Positions 1 to 10,984 of a DNA stretch of 64,000 nucleotides are shown piece after piece. The DNA is taken from NCBI RefSeq assembly GCF_000346465.2, contig NC_034012.1, positions 19,410,508 to 19,474,507 of the forward strand, written 5' to 3'. This stretch comes from Prunus persica. Taxonomy: Eukaryota; Streptophyta; Magnoliopsida; Rosales; Rosaceae. The notes under the pieces were generated by a model. It saw nothing but the letters and a program-made list of their open reading frames with translations. It had not been told where the DNA came from and did not search any database. The stretch's first letter is position 1. Every line of letters starts with the position of its first letter. The position numbers and the translations under genes were made by a program.

Positions 1-650
1 TTGGAGATGAAACATGTTAAGGCGGCAACTCGCCCGGTAAGGCTCTGAATGTCTTTCTGTGTCTTCGGTCTTTCCATGTTGATTATGGCTTTGATTTTCT
101 CGGGGTTGGCCTCCATTCCCCTTTGACTGACCATGAACCCGAGAAACTTACCTGAAGATACACCGAAGGCGCACTTTGTTGGGTTTAGTCTTATTCGGTA
201 GTCCTTCAGTATACCAAACATAAGGGCCAAATGTGTAAGTGCTCCTTTGCCGTCCTACTTTTTACCAACATATCATCGACGTACACCTCTATGATGTTGC
301 CGATATGTTTGGCAAAGATTCAGTTGACGAGCTTTTGATATATTGGTCCCATATTTTTTAAACCGAACGGCATCACATTATACCAATACAATCCCATGTC
401 TGTGATAAACGTTGTATGCTAGTTGTCGGTAGGGTGCATGAATATCTTATTATACCCCGAATAAGCGTCCATGAAGCTGAGCAACTCGTGACCGGCAGTG
501 GCGTCCCCGAGTTGGTCGATTAAGGGCAATAGGAAGCTATCCTTTAGACAGGCTTTGTTCAGATCAGTGTAATCTTTGCACATTCGTCATCCACCTTTCG
601 CTTTCCGAACCATGACAGAGTTGGCTAACCATATGGGGTATGTAGCATCT
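1..650 (-). pseudogene. gypsy reverse transcriptase fragment
   Basis: The minus-strand translation is broken by stops but shows the family motifs in order: a CKDYTDLNKAC-like stretch near 575-545, a SFMDAYSGYN stretch near 480-450, MPFGLKN near 375-355 and the catalytic YVDDMLVKS with YVDD at about 272-283. These are the conserved blocks of Ty3/gypsy reverse transcriptase, which copies the element RNA into DNA. A stop falls shortly after the MPFGLKN block, so no full enzyme could be made. The domain continues off the left edge of the window. Confidence 0.85.
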
Positions 651-922
651 CTGATGAAGCCGATGGCTTGGGGCTTGCCAACTTACATTCTCATGGCCTC
701 ATACCGTTCGGCGTCATACGAACGGCGCTTTTGACGCACTGGTTTGTAAGCGGGGTAGATGCTAAGCTTGTGGCTGATAATCTCTGGGGAGATGCCTGGC
801 ATATCGTTATCAGACCAGGCGAACACTTCCGAGTGATGCCGCAAGAAATTGATAAATTATGTTCGGAGGGATGGGGCGAGTGTGGTGCTGATTTTACCAC
901 ATCAATTGGTTGCCTTACCACA

Positions 923-1510
923 TCAAGGGGTTAGCGTTTCTTCTCTTGGGTCGTCTATTGGCCCCGTACCGTTCGGCGCCCCTAACACTGACATGGTCTC
1001 GCTTGGCGATTTTAAGGCTACCGATTTGAGCGCTGTAGTGTAACAAGTTCGTGTGCTGAGCTGGTTCCCTTGGATTGTTCCAGTGCCGAAGCTGGTAGGG
1101 AATTTCATCAACAGCATGTGCGGGGACAGATGCGCCTTGATTCTTGTGAGTGTCGTTCGTCCAATTATGACGTTGTACGCCGTTGGGCAGTCGACAATAA
1201 GGAATTGGTCATATACCATCGTCTTTGGTGGGGAGACGCCAAAGGCGACAGGCAAACTAACACTGTCGACGGGTTGAACCAAGTCCCTAGAGAAACTGAG
1301 CAAGGGCGTTAACTGCCGATTGACGTAGCCATCATCTATTCCCAATTCTAGGAATGCGTCAGCAAAAATTACGTTTACCAAACTTCCGGTATCGATCAGC
1401 ACCCGTCCGACGTCGAAGTTGGAGATTTCTGCTCTGATGATCATCAGGCCATCATGGGGATAGAGGATCCCTTCTTCTTCTTCCTCGCAAAACGTGATGG
1501 GTTCCCACAT
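923..1510 (-). pseudogene. gypsy aspartic protease region
   Basis: A 195-residue open stretch on the minus strand contains the active-site motif VLIDTGSLVNVIF (about residues 37-49), typical of the retropepsin domain of plant gypsy polyproteins. Further on it has a FLIVDCPTAYNVIIGR-like stretch, the usual second half of that domain. It sits between gag (upstream at higher coordinates) and reverse transcriptase (downstream at lower coordinates), as expected. The stretch ends in a stop before the reverse transcriptase, so the polyprotein is broken here. Confidence 0.8.
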
Positions 1511-1947
1511 AACCTTCGGTGTTTTATGATGCCGGTTGATCTCTATGCCGAAGACCTGAGGGTATTGCCCAGCTCAAACGTACTTCCTTAACCGATTGGT
1601 TGTATTGGCGAGTGTGGGACCTCCACTGATGGTGCTGATCATGTTGATTTGCCGATTTATGTTCGAGATTGGCGCTTGTGGTGGTCTGGCAATGTACTGA
1701 TCCAGTTTTCCTTCCCGAATCAAACGCCCGACAATTTTCCTCAGACTTATGCACTCCTTGGTATTCGGTTAACTGGTTTGGGTATTATCTCTTGCTCGTT
1801 CATTAGAACAGCTTCGTAAGTAGTATTCAGCAAGGTGAAGACTTCCTGACTGCGGTCATGATTTGGCAATGGCGCTCAGTGGTCGTTGCGACCGTACTTT
1901 CCCCTTCCCTTCTTCGAGTGTCATTGCCGAGCGTCAGAATTATTTTT

Positions 1948-3377
1948 TCATTTTTGACTTGCAGGGTACCCATTAGTCCTTCCGATCGGGGTGTAGGGTT
2001 GCCCCTGTGCCGAATAACTCTTTATCGCTGGTTCCTCCTGCCGAGCCGAGGGCCCAGACTTTGAGTTGAAATATTCGGCTTTGGCATGGATTGCCGCTTG
2101 CTTCATTAGTTCGTCATAGGTGCTCCAGTTGCTACTGTGCACTAGATACCGAAAGTGTGAGGATCGAAGGCCATTCTTAAAGGCACCGTAGGCTGCCCTG
2201 TCATCCGTTTCTGGACACCTTGAGTACTCATGACTGAAGCGTGCAGCGTATTCCCTTAGAGGCTCGTCCTCCCTTTGCCAAATCGTGTACAGATCATCGG
2301 CAGAATACAGTCGATCCGTTTTGATCATGAAGTGATTGAGAAAAATCTGTTTCAACTCGTCAAAGGAGTCTACCATCCTTGGTTCCAATCGGTAGAACCA
2401 GTTCAAGGCCGCTCCGGTAAGCGCAGATGGGAAGAGCAAGCATTGCCCTTCGTTGCTGAGACCTTTGCACCCTACGACCAATTAGAAGGAGTGGAGATGT
2501 CTTAAGGGGTCCTCTACCCCGATGTAGAATGGTATGCGTAGCGATTGCACATCTCTGTCCTGCCTGGCATGCCTGATGCATTCGGTGAACGGTCCTAGTC
2601 GAAGTTTCCCCAATCGGGCTCCTGAGAACGGGTTCGGTCGTTTTTCATCTTCTGAACTTTTTATAAAGAAGTCGGATGACGCGATCTCAGCTAGGAATCT
2701 CCTCAGAACTATAGTCCTCTGAATGTCTTAGTAGACTTGATCGCTTGGCCTCAGAGTATCGTGTAGGCGTTGCCGAACGGTAGGTTGATCCTTAGGTCTT
2801 GGAGGGGACGTACTCGTGGTCTGACTCTGTCGTGGACTCTAGCCCTTGGACCTTTCGAATGGGTGATTTGTTCCTGAGAACCCTCGTCCATAAGTCCCTT
2901 AGATGCGCATTGATCCTGATCAGAGATCTCTGTCTTTCGACTTCCCTATCGTTAATCCGATGGCGACAATCGGTGTAGACCTTCTTTGGTAGATGGGGTT
3001 GGTCTCTGGGAGCCAGGACTACCAGCTGCTTGGAGGGTGCTGGCGTTGCCTTCGCCCCATTCTTGCTTTTTCTTTGCCGATTCAGAGTTTGCAAGCTCTC
3101 AGAGGATTGAGTGAGTTGGATATTTTGCGTATGCTGCTGATTGAGCAGTTGCTGGGTTTCGTCCACTTTAGATGAGAGTAGGTTGTTGTGTTCCTGTAGT
3201 TTAGCCATATCCTACCGAAGAGAAGTTATTTGGGCCAGAAGCTCAGCTTCGGCAGTCGTTTACATATGGGTGAAGTGTCGAAGGGGCTGCAAGGGGGTAG
3301 CGCTGGGCTAGCTCCACTTGACCTTCCGAACGGCAGTCCTTCCTCGGGCAGGAATATAGGTACTGAGGTGGTCCCCA
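1948..3377 (-). pseudogene. gypsy gag region, broken
   Basis: The likely original start is the ATG at 3377-3375. The reading frame is interrupted by a TAG just before 3208 and by a frame change between 2792 and 2481. The first part (3208-2792) is glutamine-rich and coiled-coil-like. The second (2481-1948) carries the Retrotrans_gag pattern: LTGAALNWFYRLEP, then FLNHFMIKTDRL and LREYAARFSHEYSRCP. Gag packages the element RNA into virus-like particles. No zinc knuckle is readable between gag and protease; that stretch (1947-1511) is frameshifted. Confidence 0.8.
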
Positions 3378-3414
3378 TGTACTTCAGGGATAATGGGTTG
3401 ATTCTAGTCGATTA

Positions 3415-3429
3415 CCATAGACGGCGCCA
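3415..3429 (-). other. primer-binding site of the gypsy element
   Basis: On the minus strand this reads TGGCGCCGTCTATGG, the TGGCGCC-type tRNA primer site common in plant gypsy elements. It lies two or three bases inside the inferred inner edge of the 5' LTR, and gag begins about 40 bases downstream. The motif match is clear; the tRNA identity is not asserted. Confidence 0.7.
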
Positions 3430-3432
3430 AAC

Positions 3433-4070
3433 TGTTGATGCAACAAAGTGGTTCGGCACTCTTAGGCTCAACTTAGTGATGTCGGGACCTTCTGGATGCT
3501 CTAGGTCCTCGGTAGGGTGTGATCTTGTAAAATGACAAATGCTCGGTAAGGCCTTAGGCACCGGTGTGGTACCTGCCGAAAGCACTCGGATGCTTAAGTA
3601 AGTACGAATTTAGTAAACTTTAACTGACAGATCAATAGGCTGTATGCCGTAAGTTCTGGTTACCTCCATTTAGGGATAGTGGTCCTCTTTTATAGGCCTT
3701 ACGAGGTGTGCATATTGTTTAGAATTTTGATGTGGGACTGTGGACATCGATTGTGGGCGTGCCATGTGTCTTGGAGAAGGGAGTTACCCTAATCGCTGGA
3801 TCGGTAGACAAGGTGCCGAGGGCCACCATAGCCAGGCTCAATCTTGTCCACGTGTCTGGTCCTTATAGGCTGTTCATTTTGGTATAAGCATTACCGATCA
3901 GTTAGAATTTGATTGAAGGTTTGGATGGGAAGGTCTCTAACCAAATCGGCAAACATGCCTCTCGTTTAGTTAGAAATAGAGCGATCGGTAGGGTGCACAT
4001 TTTTAGGGGAGGGGCCTTCTTATTGGGTAGGCAAACGGGGCCTACTGTTTGGTTAGAAATTAACCGAACA
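3433..4070 (-). repeat. 5' LTR of the gypsy element (638 bp)
   Basis: The inner edge is set by the adjacent primer-binding site. On the minus strand the interval starts TGTTCGG and ends TCAACA, giving the expected TGTT...AACA inverted ends. The outer edge at 4070 rests on this symmetry alone, because the partner LTR and the other target duplication lie outside the window. Confidence 0.55.
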
Positions 4071-5106
4071 GTAAATGATATTTTCTTATAGGAGGGGTCA
4101 AAGGTCTAAAGGAAGTGACACTCAACCTTGCATCTGGTCGTTTGGCTTTTCATGAGGACATATGAGGTGAAGTGATTGTTGCTCATGCCACCTGGAAAGG
4201 CTCAATGTGGGAAAGGTGTTGGAATTTTAAAAGGTTTTTATTTATTTAATTATTTTGGCTGTTTTATTTTATTTATTGTGGGGATTATAAATATTTTAAT
4301 ATTCAGGTTTTATTTATGGTTGGTGAATGCCTTAATTTTTTGGTTGGTGACTTTTATGGTTGGCGAAGGTTACATGTTTTTGGATGCCTATAAAAGGCCA
4401 CTCCTCCTTCACATTTAAAATATACACAATACACTATTAGAATATCACATACCACATTCTAATTCTCTCCTTTTCTACTTTTACATATATTCTCTACTTT
4501 ATATATTATTATTTTGGGCAATGGTTATGTGACTTGGATACCTATATTTGTCTATGAACGTGCTCATAGCGGATCTTGAGTTTGTGTACAAGGGGTCGTA
4601 TCTTGGAGTCTTGTAGACCGTCAGTACCTGCACGTAGGGAGGCTACTATATGTTATTTATAATTTAAATGTTTTGTATTTGGCTTTACGGAAAGAGAAAA
4701 ACTATTATTTTTTATAACAAAAGGTACTTAGCATTTGAGAGTCAATCGAGAGTTGGTTTGAGGCGATTTCGATGAGAACAAGATTGTGGGGGAGCGATTT
4801 CTGACCACCATTAAGAACAAGGTATGCAAGCAATTCCTTTCATTATTTTACAATTAGACTTGTGTTTTTTGTTGAATTTCATTAAATATATGATGAACCT
4901 TGCATGAACAATGAGAATTGTTATAAAATAGAAACCTAGGCATGCATGAGTGCATGACATACTAGCGATGACAAGGTATGTGCCTGAGCAATTCAACCCT
5001 AACTTTTGGATCGTTTTGCATGATATGTATGTGGGATTCAAACTTGCGGAAAAAAGGAGAGGCTTTATACAGTCAGTAGCAGTAGGTGGATGAAGAGGAA
5101 GAAGGG

Positions 5107-5147
<41 letters not shown>

Positions 5148-5214
5148 CAAAGGAGCATGATGGGGATGGGGTGGGGGTCACACCACCGTTGAAGAACCAG
5201 TAGTGGTAGGTGAA
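4071..5214. other. Unassigned sequence with a TATA-like box and a (GA)n microsatellite
   Basis: No gene is recognised. A TATAAAAGG box lies at about 4390, 40 bp before a CT- and AT-rich stretch; the layout resembles a promoter or the U3-R part of another LTR, but no boundaries or target duplications can be shown. A (GA)n tract runs from 5109 to 5144. Long reading frames across that tract are low-complexity artefacts. Confidence 0.35.
5109..5144. repeat. (GA)n microsatellite
   Basis: About 18 uninterrupted GA dinucleotides. It could serve as a polymorphic marker; nothing suggests a coding role. Confidence 0.95.
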
Positions 5215-5850
5215 TGAAGAGACCCTTGTCGAGCAGAAGAGATGTGCTCTGGAGATCGTGCAGAAGGTGAAGTAGCAAATGCTCAACCATAAAAGTATGT
5301 TGCCGCAACTAGAGATGACAACCCTGCCAGAGCCGTTCAGGATGTCAATTGAGCTAAAGAGGTGGTTCCCCAATGATAGTGAGGAAATTGACTTCTATCA
5401 AATGCATAAGGAAAAGAACGAGACCAAACTAGCCATGCATCGTTAGGAGGTGTCATTGGAGAATGCGTTCATGAAGGGTGTCAAAATGGACCTTGAAGGC
5501 TTGGCGAAGGGTGAACCTCATTGCTTCTAGGAACACATGGGGAAGACGTTTCTGATGGTATCCCATGTAATTGTACATAAATTAGAGGTTGCTAAGTGCT
5601 TTTGATTATATGGTTTGTTTATGTTCGGCAGATGGTGAGGGAGATGTACATCACCCACAGGAAAGCAGACAAGGAAGTGGATTGGCCAAGCGGCATGGGG
5701 AGACGGCGAAGGTCAAAATAGCCGAAGTTCAAGCCGCCATTCAGGAGAATAACACGCTGCATAGACAAAAAAAGAGGTGGTTGAATGGAAGACGAAGGTG
5801 CTGTCTAAGGAAAATAGCATGTCAACATTCCCGTAATAGCTCGAGCTCCA
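5215..5850 (+). pseudogene. Decayed reading frame of unknown origin
   Basis: One plus-strand frame can be read from about 5215 to 5599 through only three stops, all TAG. It contains stretches such as EPFRMSIELKRWFPNDSEE and HEDL-like charged segments, so it looks like former coding sequence and not random DNA. From 5632 to 5800 a lysine- and glutamine-rich, coiled-coil-like stretch follows in another frame. I do not recognise a domain. The setting, between two retrotransposons, and the TAG-only stops suggest a methylated, decaying transposon gene, for example a gag-like or CACTA-associated ORF. This is inference. Confidence 0.4.
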
Positions 5851-6043
5851 CCATTAATATATGGGCTTGTTGTGAGATACGCATATGTCTATGACATGTT
5901 AACACGAAAGATGATGCGGCTATTAACTACATAGTATGTGGACTTAGTATCTATTATGTTGTGGGTTCTTAAGTTATTGAGCTTGGATTGTTCCTACTTG
6001 TGTTAGAATTAGGTTTTTACTTGATGGGTGAAAAACCTAATTG

Positions 6044-6048
6044 ACACG
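6044..6048. repeat. Target-site duplication of the copia element, left copy
   Basis: ACACG here pairs with ACACA at 11219-11223, a 4 of 5 match with one transition. A 5-bp duplication is the usual length for LTR retrotransposons. Confidence 0.75.
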
Positions 6049-6282
6049 TGCTAAAATATGAAAACTATGAGAGAATATTTGTTTGTGGGAATTTTCTGTG
6101 TATTCTTCTCCTTGTAGGAGGTCATATTTATAATATAACGAAACCTGAATGGGTAAGTAAATAATAAATTCTTAAATCTATTTACAGTAGAAAATCAGGA
6201 ATTAAAGTAAATCAATTACAATTATAATAGGAATTCTTGGTGTGTAAGGAAAGTAAGTCAATATCCATAAGTCATGCCAACA
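6049..6282 (-). repeat. 3' LTR of the copia element (234 bp)
   Basis: The plus strand starts TGCTAAAATATG and ends GCCAACA. It is nearly identical to 10985-11218. It is the 3' LTR because the element reads on the minus strand. Confidence 0.93.
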
Positions 6283-6291
6283 CTCCCCCTC
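6283..6291 (-). other. Polypurine tract of the copia element
   Basis: On the minus strand this is GAGGGGGAG, directly before the 3' LTR. In this class the purine tract primes plus-strand DNA synthesis. Confidence 0.8.
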
Positions 6292-6347
6292 ACGTTGGTG
6301 CATAGATGTCGCGAATGCCCAACTAATCCAATGAATTGTGGAATGCT

Positions 6348-6893
6348 TTACTGGAAATCGCCTTTGTCAAAATATCCGCCAATTGATCCTCGGATTTCAC
6401 AAAAGGAAACTGAAACAGCCTCAAGCTTCTGTTTGATGAAGTGTCGATCCACCTCAACATGTTTAGTACGATCATGCTGAACCGGATTCTGTGCAATAGC
6501 TATAGTAGCCTTGTTGTCGCAAAAGAGATTCATTGTGGATGTAGGTTTATACCCAAGTTCAGTAAGCAACTTTCTTAACCAAAGAAGTTCACAAATCCCT
6601 TTAGTCATGCCTCTGAACTCAGCTTCTGCACTGGATAAAGCTACTACATTCTATTTCTTGCTCCTCCATGTCACCAAATTACCTCCCACGAATGTGAAGT
6701 AACCCGATGTGGATTTTCTATCTGTTATATTACCTGCCCAATCTGCATCTGAATAACCATCAATATTTAGATGACCATGCTTTGAGAACATAAGTCCTTT
6801 TTCAGGTGCAGACTTCAAATATCTAAGTATCCGAACAACTGCATTCATGTGGTCTTCACTTGAAGAGTGCATAAATTGACTGACAATGCTCAA
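6348..6893 (-). pseudogene. copia RNase H domain
   Basis: Two open stretches (6893-6651 and 6608-6348) form one frame broken by a single TAG in the SKK-to-NVVALSS block near 6650. Motifs in order are the RILRYLK stretch, DGYSDADWAGN with RKSTSGY, ALSSAEAE, and the CDNKATIAIAQNP and KHVEVDRHFI blocks, all diagnostic of the C-terminal RNase H of plant copia polyproteins. The domain removes element RNA from RNA:DNA hybrids. It is separated from the reverse transcriptase by a frameshift. Confidence 0.9.
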
Positions 6894-7834
6894 TGCATAA
6901 GCAATGTCTGGTCGAGTAGTGACAAATAGATCAATCTTCCCACTAACCTTTGGTATCTTTCTTTGTTAGTTGGAACTTGATCCGGATATTCTCCAAGATG
7001 ATGATTCTGAACAATAGGAGTGTCCGCAGGTCTGCAATATAGCGTTCCTGTGTCTGTCAACAAGTCCAAGACATATTTCCTTTGAGAGAGAAATATGCCT
7101 TGATGCGATCGAGCCACTTCAATTCCCAAGAAATACTTGAGTCCACCTATATCCTTCATCTCAAACTCGGTAGCCAAATAGTCTTGCAGCTGTGATATTT
7201 CCTGTTTATCATTCTCAGTAATAATCATATCATCAACATAGATTATTAATGTTGTTACCTTCCCTTTCATATGTTTCAAGAACAGAGTATGATCTGAGTT
7301 GCACTGTTTGAAACCATTGTTCTTCATTGCCATGGTGAACTGTCCAAACCATGCACGTGGTGACTGTTTCAATCCATACAATGTTTTTCGTAACCTGCAA
7401 ACTGTTCCAGTCTGAGTAGTATTATATCCAGGAGGAATGTCCATGTACACCTCCTCCGTGAGTTCGCCATATAGAAAAGCATTCTTTACATCAAACTGAT
7501 GTAGCGGCCAATCCAAATTAGTTACAAGGGACAATAAGACTCTGATGGTGTTTAACTTTGCAACTGGTGCAAAGGTTTCTTCATAGTCTATACCATATGT
7601 CTGTGTGTACCCTTTTGCCACAAGTCTTGCCTTGTATCGCTCGATAGATCCATTTGCATTGTGTTTTACAATAAACACCCATCTACATCCGATAGTCTTT
7701 TTTCCTTGTGGTATAGTCTCCATTGTCCAAGTCTGATTTTTCTCAAGAGCTTTCATCTCCTCTTTTATAGCTTGGACCCACTTAGGATCTTTCAATGCTT
7801 CAGAGACCTTGGTTGGAATATGAATAGCAGACAA
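6890..7834 (-). pseudogene. copia reverse transcriptase domain (314-residue open stretch)
   Basis: This is the longest intact piece of the element. It shows WVFIVKHNANG, RYKARLVAKGYTQ, ETFAPVAKL, QFDVKNAFLYGEL, YGLKQSPRAW and the catalytic IIYVDDMIIT block with YVDD at about 7229-7240. The order matches the plant copia reverse transcriptase (RVT_2). An upstream TAG near 7835 separates it from the integrase end, and a short indel near 6915-6925 throws it out of frame before the RNase H. Confidence 0.93.
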
Positions 7835-9187
7835 CTAATGCACAAAAGCCTTGAGCGGTTCAGACAGCTTCTCAGTGGATACATGATTTGCAATTGGATA
7901 CTTGGATGTCTTGCCAATATCAGGTGAATAACGGTTTAGTGGCTTCCCACGATTTTGCCTGAAAGGTAATTGATATCCAATAGTTTTATCCTCTAACTGC
8001 ACAAGTCTAGTAGGAGTAGTTACCTCAAAGATATTCTCAGGAGATTGGTCCGTCGGTGCTGTTGAGTAAGAGGGGGGGTCTTCATCTTGTTGTCCTGAGT
8101 TGTCTGTAGGAGTATGACTCGAATCAAAAACAGCTTCGCAAGGGTTAGGCGATTCATCGTTGTTTGGCAGAGAGCATTCGCACGTGCCAGACTCGGGACG
8201 ATCGATTGTTATTGTTTCTTGGTCGAGAGCAATCTTCGTGTATAGATGAATATCTTCGTTTTCCAAGCTACTCCAATTGAGCTCTTCACTCTGTATCTCC
8301 CCCTGAAGAGTAGAATTGGATGTTGGGTCATAGAAGAACATCTCTGATTCCAAAAAGGTGACATCCAAAGTGACATAGGTCTGCCGGGTAGGAGGGTGAT
8401 AACATCGGTAGCCTTTCTAATGAGTGGCATGACCCAAATAAACACAACGAAGCGCACATGGATCAAGTTTGCTTCGTTGATTTTTGTGGAGATGAATGAA
8501 GGCCACACAACCAAAAATGCTAGGGGTAAGCACCAAAACAGAGGGTAGAGGCCTGTGTTGCGCGAGCACTTGTAATAGAGTTTTGAAGTTCAAGACCCCA
8601 GAAGGCATGCGTTTGATAAGGTGGACAGCAGTGACGACAGCATCATCCCAGTGATGACGAGGAACATGGCCATCAATGAGAAGAGCACGGGCTGTTTCAA
8701 GGAGATGACGATTCTTCCGTTCGGCAACACCATTTTGTTGTGGTGTCTAGGGGCAAGTTGTCTCATGAATAATGCCATGTGTCTGGAAGTAAGTTTGAAA
8801 ATCATGATTAACAAATTCTCCACCGTTGTCAGAGCGAAGAATCTGTATTCGAGCATTGAACTGTGTTTCCATCTGTTTGTGAAAGGATTGGAACAGGGAA
8901 AACACTTCATTCTTATTTTTCATCAAATAAAGCCATGTCATCCGTGTACAATCATCGACGAATGTGACAAACCAATGAATACCAGAATGAGTAGAAATAG
9001 GTGAGGGTCCCCAAACATCAGAATGAATTAAAGCAAAAGGAATAGTACTTTTATTCATACTTAAAGGATAGGATGCTCTGTGACTCTTGGCTAAAATGCA
9101 AGTGTCACATTTAAAATATGAGTCCTTAAATACAGAAAACAACTCGGGCAATAAGTGTCTCATATAACCAAAAGATGGATGCCCCAA
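7835..9187 (-). pseudogene. copia GAG-pre-integrase and integrase region, broken
   Basis: Reading down from 9187: a LGHPS pre-integrase stretch, the zinc-binding CDTCILAKSHR piece, and the integrase core with HSDVWGPSP, FVDDCTRMTW and RSDNGGEF. After a TAG near 8746 the frame continues through TPQQNG, the CVAFIHLHKNQRSKLDP stretch and CVYLGHATH. Another TAG near 8417 precedes the proline- and serine-rich linker to the reverse transcriptase (8368-7835). In the family the integrase inserts the DNA copy into the genome. Confidence 0.88.
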
Positions 9188-9196
9188 ACGTCGGTG

Positions 9197-10066
9197 CTAG
9201 AGCCAAATCTGTCGGTGCTTGTCATCAGACGGATGCTTCACACAATTGGCACGTCCCATACTGAAGTCATCCATATAGTACAGTCCCCCTCTTTTAGTAC
9301 CACGCCCAATGATCTCCTTAGTGAGAATATCCTGTAGTAAACAAAAATTGGGATAAATTAGTGCACAACAATTTAGTTGTTCAGTTGCCTGGCTCACATA
9401 CATTAATTTATTGGACAAAGATGGAACGAGTAGAGTTTTAGAAAGGGACAGAGAAGGTGAAAGGGCGACAGTGCCAGCCCCTGTCACAGGATAGGTAACT
9501 CCATTCGCATTGGCAATACTTATGCGGCGGGGAGTAGTGGTGTGCAAAAAATCATTCGGATCAAAGGTCATATGATCAATGGCGCCAGAATCAATTATCC
9601 AACCAGTAGTATCTCGTAGATCAAAAGTATGAAATGCATAACCGCAATTACTTGAGACATCCGGAAGCGCGGGACTATTAGTAGGGTCTACCTGCGGGAA
9701 CAAGGCTAATTGGGGTTCGGTAGAGACAAAAGTAGCACGACCGGAATTACTAGCAGTTTCTCTGAGCTTGCGAGTGCGGAGCTCCTCCCACCACTCAGGA
9801 TAACCATTCAGCTTAAAACAGGTGTCATAGGTATGTTTGGGGTTGCCACAGTGCGTGCAACCACTTCCATCAGTTGGAGCCTTGGGACGGGAAGGTGGGA
9901 TGGTTTTAGGAGGTGGCGCACCAGTAGCAGTAGCATATGACTGGATCTGAAGGTGGGCCACAGTAGAGGAATTATGGGGCTGTACGGCACGAGTAGGGGG
10001 ACCTGATCGAGGTGCACTCTTGGCTGCAAAACCAGTGCCAGTGGGTGCAGATGAACCTATCATCAC
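9197..10066 (-). pseudogene. copia gag C-terminus, zinc knuckle and protease
   Basis: A 289-residue open stretch. A CX2CX4HX4C zinc knuckle (CTHCGNPKHTYDTC, about residues 70-83) marks the nucleocapsid part of gag. The protease signature WIIDSGAIDHMT lies at about residues 156-167, followed by the GAG-pre-integrase domain up to HRQIWL. A TAG right after this cuts it from the integrase part. The open stretch itself starts just after a TGA near 10070, so its first ATG is not a real start. Confidence 0.88.
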
Positions 10067-10069
10067 TAC

Positions 10070-10924
10070 TTGTCAAACATCTTCACGGCGAACATAGGCA
10101 TAAGCTTGGTCCACAGTAAGGAATGGAGTCATGTGAAGAACATCACTTCGGGCCTTATCAAGACGATCATCAAGGCCATCCAAAAATATGTAAACTCGAT
10201 CTTCCTGCAGAATATCATTATAGCGCTTGATATCACTTTCATACTCCATCATATTTGGACGACGGAAATCAATCTCTCTCCATAAGCTTTGGAGAGTATT
10301 GTAATAGGTTTCAATGGAGCCGCCAACTTGTCACATACGGGAGACTCGTCGTTTCTGATCATAAACTTGAGAGGTGTCAGTGCCATCATAGTAAGTTGAG
10401 GCAATTGCATCCCACACTGCTTTTGCCATTGGAAAACGAATGAAATTGCCAATCAAGATTTGCTCCAGAGAATTGATGAGTCATCCCTTCACAATAGAGT
10501 TCTCAGTGCGCCAGCGAGGAAACGTTGGAGTGGTCGAAGGAGGTTGTGGAAGATCACCATTAATATATCCCAATTTGTCTTTGGCAGAGATATAGAACTC
10601 GACAACTTGGGACCATAGGGCATAGTTGGTGCCATCCAACTTTATGCCAATCTGTGCAGCGGAAGCTTCATAGGTAATCGTCGTCAGAATCGTTGTCTGA
10701 TTCGGGTTCAAGGTCGTCGTCTGATTCGAGTTCGAGGTCGTCGTCTGAGTCTAGGTCGAGGTCGTCTTGGTAGGATCCTGATTTAGGATCGAGTTCGAGG
10801 TCTGAGTCTGCATCTGCATTAATTGAGCCACCTAGGCACTCAACTCGGCTATGGTTAGTTGAGAAGGAGAGGAGGAAGCAGTGGTGCTACCGCCATGAGG
10901 ATTAGAAGAGTCATCCTCCCCCAT
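10070..10924 (-). pseudogene. copia gag N-terminal region, broken
   Basis: The likely original start is the ATG at 10924-10922, 49 bp downstream of the primer-binding site. The readable frame contains LDGTNYALWSQVVEFYISAK, the UBN2-type gag pattern, and a DGTD-YDQ-like block further on. Premature stops are a TAG near 10828 and TGAs near 10480, 10331 and 10070, with a possible extra break in the Ser/Thr/Asn/Gln-rich stretch at 10690-10780. The low-complexity stretch could be slippage-prone. Confidence 0.82.
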
Positions 10925-10972
10925 GGTGGCGGCTAGGGTTTAGAAACTAGAGTCAACAATCCCAAGATCGCT

Positions 10973-10984
10973 GCTCTGATACCA
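10973..10984 (-). other. Primer-binding site of the copia element
   Basis: The minus strand reads TGGTATCAGAGC, complementary to the 3' end of plant initiator methionine tRNA, the standard primer of plant copia elements. It abuts the 5' LTR with no spacer. Confidence 0.93.

Larger units (their letters stand above)
1..4070 (-). mobile_element. Ty3/gypsy LTR retrotransposon, partial (3' half lies beyond the window)
   Basis: Read on the minus strand the order is 5' LTR (4070 to 3433), primer-binding site (about 3429 to 3415), gag (3377 to 1948), protease (1510 to 923) and reverse transcriptase (about 650 to 1). The window begins inside the reverse transcriptase, so RNase H, integrase and the 3' LTR are not visible. 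Gag before pol, a DTGS protease and a YVDD reverse transcriptase are those of plant Ty3/gypsy elements; the gag resembles the non-chromovirus types, but the lineage cannot be fixed without integrase. Several in-frame stops and frame breaks make it a dead copy. Confidence 0.85.

Noticed and set aside
5065..5373. Long minus-strand reading frames with runs of Ser-Leu
   Set aside because: They arise from the (GA)n microsatellite; low complexity, no domain, no conserved start.
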